This document shows, one piece after another, positions 58,292-64,000 of a stretch of 64,000 nt of DNA. The notes beneath the pieces are model-generated. The model was given only the letters and a program-made list of their open reading frames with translations. It did no database searches and was not told where the DNA came from. Source of the DNA: Saccoglossus kowalevskii. Taxonomy: Eukaryota; Hemichordata; Enteropneusta; Harrimaniidae. A program made the position numbers and the translations under genes. Numbering within the stretch: position 1 is the first letter of the stretch; every line of letters begins with the position of its first letter. The stretch is from positions 151,678 through 215,677 of the forward strand of contig NW_003135356.1 in assembly GCF_000003605.2 (NCBI RefSeq), given 5' to 3'.

Positions 58292-58425
58292 TGAAACGCA
58301 TTGCACTCTGGGGTATTATGCAAATCACATACATTGCCGTGTGCTTCGAGAATACTCGTTAAATAGCACATATGTCGCAATGCACTGTGGTCATATTATG
58401 CAAATGACGTACACTGTCGTATACC
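58292..58425. repeat. About 79-bp tandem duplication carrying ATGCAAAT octamers
   Basis: GCATTGCACTCTGGGGTATT at 58298 and GCAATGCACTGTGGTCATAT at 58377 start two related units, each followed by ATTATGCAAAT, AC(A/G)TACA(T/C)TG, CGTGTGCTTC or CGTATACCTC, and AGGAA-like ends. Both units contain an exact POU/octamer word ATGCAAAT (58318-58325 and 58398-58405). Confidence 0.75.
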
Positions 58426-59832
58426 TCAGGAAACCTCGGCAAATTCCATGTAATTCGGGGAATTAAAACATGTCCGTGTGTTTTATCGACAAACTCATAG
58501 CGATTCACGGCATATGCCTACGCATGCGCAAAACATGTTTCAGGGAATAGATGACATATATTTCGTTGTAATACTTTTAACTGTAATTTTGATGAAGAAC
58601 AGCAAAATCCAGCCTAGATTATTCTACCGAATTATTACTTCCGTTCCTAGATAATTCTTTTGTAACATCTGTGTTCAAGAATTTTATCTTCAGCAGTACA
58701 GTAAACATATCTGACATCCAGGTCAATCCCAGTCACCGGTCAGTGACATTTTTGTTCATTTATTTTTCGAGCCAAAATATTTATTATAAAGTAAATTTAT
58801 AAGACAACTATCTGCCAAATACAACATCAAATGGAACATGTATGGGAAATATCCAGTCGGAAAAATATCATGACATCAACAACGTAAAACATCGAAACAA
58901 AGCTATAAAAAACTGAACGGAAATCATGAGTGCAACCGAGGTCATCGAAACCTCTAGCACGTGCGAGTTTTTAAATTCGTGAGATTCACGGCTCTGTCGA
59001 TAAAAAACAGACTTAGTTCCCAAACAGACAGGTGTTGGTTTTTACCCAACTGTCATCTCACAGAAATCCCGCTTAATAATATAATGCTTTGTAATTCGTT
59101 AATGATCCAAAACTCCACAAACTTTATCAGAAATAAGGAAATCAATATTCGTGTATTGAAAATCGACAGTCTCATACGAGTCGCACATGGTTTTCAGAGA
59201 ATATACCGGATTTTGAACAAAAACATGGCAGTAACTGGTTCGATTGTATACAGTGTTGATTCGTGCCTCGTACAAAAAATAAAGTATTATGACTTTCACT
59301 ATTGGCGATTCGCTTCACAACGCAATTTTGACAAAACAGTGCTTCGAGAACGTGGAACTGGCTTTTTTTTTCTTATATTGCGCATGCGTAGTTGTTGATA
59401 AGTGCATGTGTTTTCGAATAGGTTTATTACAAATTATAAAATGCAGTACCTAATACATAGCGAGAATGATGGTAATTAAGAACCTTATTGTGAGTACACT
59501 GCGTCTCAGAACTAACTACTCATTTTGCTTGCGCCACTCTAGTAACTGTATATTGCCAAAACAAGACAGACGTATTCGACGTGGGAAAATGTCATTGAAA
59601 TTGCTGTTTACCAACACTGAAATTAACGTTGTCTTCTTTCACCAGGAGCCGTGTGCAAACTTTTTTTTCCATATAAAGGTATATTGTATTTGCATATAAC
59701 CACGTGGTTTGTTTTTCTCTGAATTCTAAACAGCCTCAAGCACATGACGTGCAAGACACGCAAATTTAACCCCTGCGTGATAAATATGCCCATTGGGGGG
59801 CGAAAACATGTCACTGTCATCATCACATGGCG
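58426..59832. other. No gene seen
   Basis: The plus frame at 58961-59398 (145 codons) has mixed composition but no domain I recognise, no upstream promoter signal and no paralog in the window. GCGCATGCGTA occurs at 59380 near its end. I leave it uncalled. Confidence 0.45.
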
Positions 59833-59882
59833 CGAACGTAATCCAGAACGTAATCCCGAGCGTAATCCCGAGCGTAATCCCC
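59833..59882. repeat. 12-bp tandem repeat, 4 copies
   Basis: CGTAATCCCGAG with CGTAATCC anchors at 59837, 59849, 59861 and 59873. Frames on both strands remain open through it (RNPE and GLRS-type peptide repeats) because 12 is a multiple of three; this is not evidence of coding. Confidence 0.95.
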
Positions 59883-62800
59883 GCATCACGGGCACAGCTT
59901 ACTGGAAGGTCACAATCACAGATAAAAGACACGGTCGAAGGTCGTCGCTGATTCCACTGTTGTAGAAGTTCAGGAAATATGTTATTATTGATTTTATGTT
60001 AACTACACACTAGTAAGAATCGGTGTGCGTGCACGAAATACGGAAGTATAAAATCAACATGCAAATATGAGAGTATGCTTCGGTCAAGTGATTCGTTGTG
60101 ATTATGAGTAAAATAAGAGCATGTTTATATATTGTCAAGTTATTTTCAATAATAGTGAGAAAAGGAAGCGCGCTGTGCAATACATAGTGCACTGAATACG
60201 TTACATACGGGTAAATGTGAAATAAACGATGACAACAAATAACAAACAAAAATTTCCTTTGAGATTACTGGTGAATAATTGGAGAAATTCCCTGGAAATC
60301 GAGAAAGCCGATGGTTTATGTGAACCTCCCAGGGCACTGAGAAAATCGATCTGGTAATATTTTTCAATTTCCCTCAGATTTGACGGATCGAATCCTCTTT
60401 TAGTTTCACGCACATGGCTTGTAAGTCAATGAAACGAGGTCTCGAGTGTATGCTTTCTTAATAACCCTTGGTAGTATGACTACTTTATACCACACTTTTT
60501 TTCTGGACAAATAATAAACTGCAAAAGTAAATTGTCAATTTATAAAGCTTGTGTGCACTTAGCCGTGGTTTCAGGGTCATATTATGACGACCGGGACATT
60601 AGGTGGAGCCTTACACCGCATAACCAACTAGTCAAGGATTCTGCAGAGTGATTATTGGGAGGTTGTCTCCGATTTGAGTTACTTTTCTTCGGATAATTTT
60701 GATTGTCATGATCATTTTGTTTTTACGAACAAATATATCAGGCGGTTAGTTTGAACAATCATTCGTTGTACTATTGTGTGACACAGTTTGCTTCGCGCGT
60801 AAGGATTCACGTAATATCACAAATAGCAAAACATTGTTCTGTACCCGCGAAACAGTCTGGTGCGCAGGTAATTGCTCCAGCACCAACCCACGCAAATATC
60901 TATATAGAATAATTAATTCAATAGACTAACTATAGTGCAAACCACTCAGAAAGTGGTTGTCACGAATTAAGCATAGCTGCTTTCAGTATTTCGAGGTGTC
61001 ATCAATAATATCGTGCGTAGATCTAATGGTGTATATTTTAGTAATATACTGAATATGAATCTAAATAGCAAATCTTCAAGTAAACTGCGATAAAGCATTG
61101 TCTTTTTCTCAGCGAATGGGTAGGTGGCATAACGAGCTTCTGTTTTTTTTAGACATTTATTGCTAAACGTCAAGGTGTGGGCGCCATTAATCATTTCATG
61201 CTTCGAACCACAAAAAAATACAAAATTGATTATTTAACAGTTTCTGTAATGAGTTTCAGTGTTTATAATTTATGTTGAACAACAGAGAACTGAGACGGGG
61301 TACATAAATGTGTCATACTGATAAAATAATGGATTAAGTGAAAAGAAAACATTTACGTGTGAGTGATTCCGGCTACATTCATTACTTCATTTCCGCCCTT
61401 GACGTTGAATGGCGAGCAAACTTAGACTACAATGGAAAACATGACGGCGCACTAAACGAGATGACAAAATAAGTTGTTCCCAATTAAGATAAAAAGTGTG
61501 AATGTTCTAGCATTGACGTCTGTCATTAGTGTCGGGAAGTGAAAGTGCAACCGAGGCGAGCGGTATGTAATTGAACTTCGCTGTTGACTGTTCTGTCACA
61601 CACCGTTCCTCCCGAGTACCAGAATATATACAGAATATATTTGCCGGAATCATATAATAACCTGCTGCGAATGTAACCTCACCGTGCCGTGCAAAAAAAA
61701 AAATCGCTGATGTCACATAATTTATCATCGACCGGCGCCAATCTATAAAAATATTAGCTAAATAAATAGAGCTAATAGAACAAAATAATCGGAAAATCGA
61801 TTTCAATTTAATTGAACTAGTAATCTTATTATTTTATATCATCACTGAACTGAATCCAAATAATTATTATTCAAATACGCGCATGTAAAAAAAAACATTA
61901 ATCAATATATACGTGGTAATGAAATGTACAAAGCATACCGGCGCTAATGTAAACCAAATTAATATTCTTATTGTGATATGGAATTTAACACAAGTGACAC
62001 ATGGCTGGTTCGATTCGATAACAGTTTGATAATACCGATTCTAGTAGTAAGCAACTACCCTGTTTTATTTCCGGAGAAGACGTATGTTTGTAGTAGAATT
62101 TCTCATGAACGCCCAGAGGTTTGTATATTTCAATATACGCTAATAGGAATAAAATTGTATTTGTATAATTATTTGTATTTACCTTATATGGTCACGATAA
62201 TTTAACTATAGAAAAACATTTGACTAGCTCGCTGATTCTCCGCAATGCTTTGGCCATGTTTGACATTGTTTTGCCCATTTCCGTCCGCAGAGTCGTAGTT
62301 ACTTTCATAATAGTTAATCGAAGTATTTCAGAGATTTATTAATAGAAATTAATAATCGGGTCCAATTTCACATTCTAACATCGGGAGTATCGATAACATC
62401 TCTGATGAGACAATGTCGTTATTTCGTCTCGTATTCCAAAGTGCATATTGATGTATGTTTGTATCGCGGTCAATAAGCATCAAAACGGAGAGCTTGCGAC
62501 TGCCGCCAAATCATGTCATCGTTTATGTCTTGTGAGGGTAAACCCAGGGTGAGGTCAACCGTTTCATTTATTGGTCACATGATATCAAACCATATCATAT
62601 AATTCCGTTTTTTATTTATGATTGATTTATTATATATCTTGGTTGATGAGTTAAGTAATTACATTCGTTAATAATCAGCCTAAATTAATTAAATGACGTA
62701 GTTACGTTTTCTGATGAACTTGATGATAGTATCATCACCATGGTGATAGTTTTCCGACCTTAAAACCATCTCACGTTGCAAAACGCAAAATATTACTTAT

Positions 62801-64000
62801 TATTACACACGCATGTCGGGACGTTTTTGTTGTGCCGAATTGTTATCTGTTGAATTATTAAATACAAGAATATACCATTAGCAAATGTATTTGCTTTTGA
62901 TTCCGTCAAATGGAAAGACAGTCGTACGCCGTCAAGTTATCGGTGCGTGCCGCGTTTGATGTTGCACACTTCAAAAAATGTCCAGTGCCACAGACCGTCA
63001 TCGTCACGGGAGCGCCGTGCAGTCGTATCATAATTAAAAAAAAACGTAATTCAATATCTATTTGTGTTTAATACGTTCTAAGTACCCGACACACACATTG
63101 GACAGCTTACGGTAAAAGTACGAGAAATATAAGATCTCGCGTGACATCGGTTGTGGCGAAAACCGCGGAATGACTGTACTGTACATTATACTAGTATTAA
63201 TTTTTGTTTACGATAATCATTTAATTTTCAAATTATAAATTATATCACATTGAACCCCGGCGGTTATGCCATCCACCAAATCGTGACAACGTTAAGAAAG
63301 ACGTAACGTAAGAAATTACGTTAAAAGCGAGAAAATGGTAGTCACGCTAACTTGAAAAAATCAAGAACCCGTGAAATCGTGGCATGCCTTGCCAGCTCAA
63401 CGAGCTGTGATTGACTACACTACACATTTTTTACTTTTAGACCAATTTCTGAGTTAATTCCCAACTTACTGAATTGCTTACAAGCAACATCAACATCGAC
63501 GTATCCGACCGTGGCGATAACTGCTTAATTCGGGCTCATCGGAAATTTGGCGCGCTATAAGATCAGCAGACGACAGGTAATCATGCAAGCAGCTTTCAAA
63601 TTATTCACGCTTTCCGTCGTCCTTTTTAACACGACAAAGCGTGAAATTGCGTGGCATAGCGGGCACGGTCAATTAAACCGACTATGAGGACACCTGGTTC
63701 GTAATTTGGTCTGATTTAAACTATATTCTGTGAGTTGACTGACGGTACAAGTAGTGTACCATTAGGCCTGTCTCAAAAGAACTCAGTGGACGGGAAGCAG
63801 ACCACAATAAAGGCCAATTTGTGAAATAGCTTCAAAATCGGAATGACTCCACAAATGTAGAGGAAATTGTGTTCCTTTTATGAGGTAAAATACACAATTT
63901 TGCAATTTTCCGTCATTTGTGTCGGCGCTTTTATTTAAATTAGTTGCTTTCCCAAGAAAATTAGTGTCGTTTTGTGTTGTACTTTACAAAAACAAACAGG
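59883..64000. other. No gene seen
   Basis: AT-rich DNA to the end of the window. GTCATATTATGAC near 60580 is a short palindrome. Short frames at 60010-60413, 61507-61806 and 61978-62205 show no recognisable content. No dispersed family of this window was recognised after 55992. Confidence 0.5.

Noticed and set aside
58961-59398. 145-codon plus-strand frame
   Set aside because: No domain or motif recognised and no context. A protein profile search would be needed to reconsider.

Overview
The window is AT-rich eukaryotic nuclear DNA with no gene I can support. No open frame of meaningful length has a recognisable domain. The longest ATG-started frame is 178 codons and reads as low-complexity AT-rich translation. 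I see no rRNA, no intact tRNA, no CRISPR array and no bacterial or viral gene. CpG dinucleotides are common even in unique DNA, and dispersed short inverted-repeat elements and minisatellites are abundant. Together these suggest an intergenic or long-intron region of an invertebrate animal, plausibly a marine deuterostome or lophotrochozoan. The species cannot be fixed from the sequence alone.

What the window does hold is a dense set of small non-autonomous mobile elements, found by comparing the window with itself. MITE-1 (seven copies, whole or partial, at about 0.7, 5.7, 16.5, 27.2, 32.4, 35.5 and 55.1 kb) has ends reading TTAAAGGGCGGTGGTCGTCG and a GCGCATGCG palindrome in each arm. MITE-2 (8.4 and 41.6 kb) is a second, about 165-bp element with TAAAGCGGGAGGGTCGTCAC arms. 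Two further families carry a GAGATCTCG palindrome near their ends. Family GA has ATTTTCCGTTCA termini (window start, 18.4 and 25.9 kb). Family GB has CAAATGGCCGCCGAGATCTC termini (16.2, 18.2, 33.8, 38.1, 40.4, 51.0 and 55.9 kb, plus weak relics). Unclassified families are D (about 325 bp; 7.3 kb, 23.5 kb inverted, fragment at 18.0 kb), E (28.5 and 31.8 kb) and C (5.0 and 10.2 kb). A likely pogo/Tigger-type MITE lies at 41.8 kb, a possible inverted-repeat element at 46.7 kb, a degenerate tRNA-like SINE head at 15.7 kb, and a weak relic of a non-LTR retrotransposon reverse transcriptase at 30.4-30.9 kb.

Tandem repeats form the second layer: a 44-bp array at 15.2-15.6 kb, a 40-bp array at 22.05-22.38 kb, a 28-bp array at 31.6 kb, a 30-bp array at 43.2-43.5 kb with flanking direct repeats, 17-bp and 21-bp arrays at 48.4 and 49.6 kb, a 12-bp array at 59.8 kb, and an (AAT)n microsatellite at 39.9 kb. 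Several open frames are produced only by these arrays.

Possible regulatory content is limited to motif-level observations: paired inverted CCAAT boxes near E-boxes at 49.1 kb, duplicated ATGCAAAT octamers at 58.3 kb, a CTCF-like core at 52.8 kb, duplicated YY1-like motifs at 45.1 kb, and an unusual recurrence of GCGCATGCG-type palindromes inside and outside the MITEs. All boundaries and family assignments come from reading by eye. Function of any regulatory site is inference.
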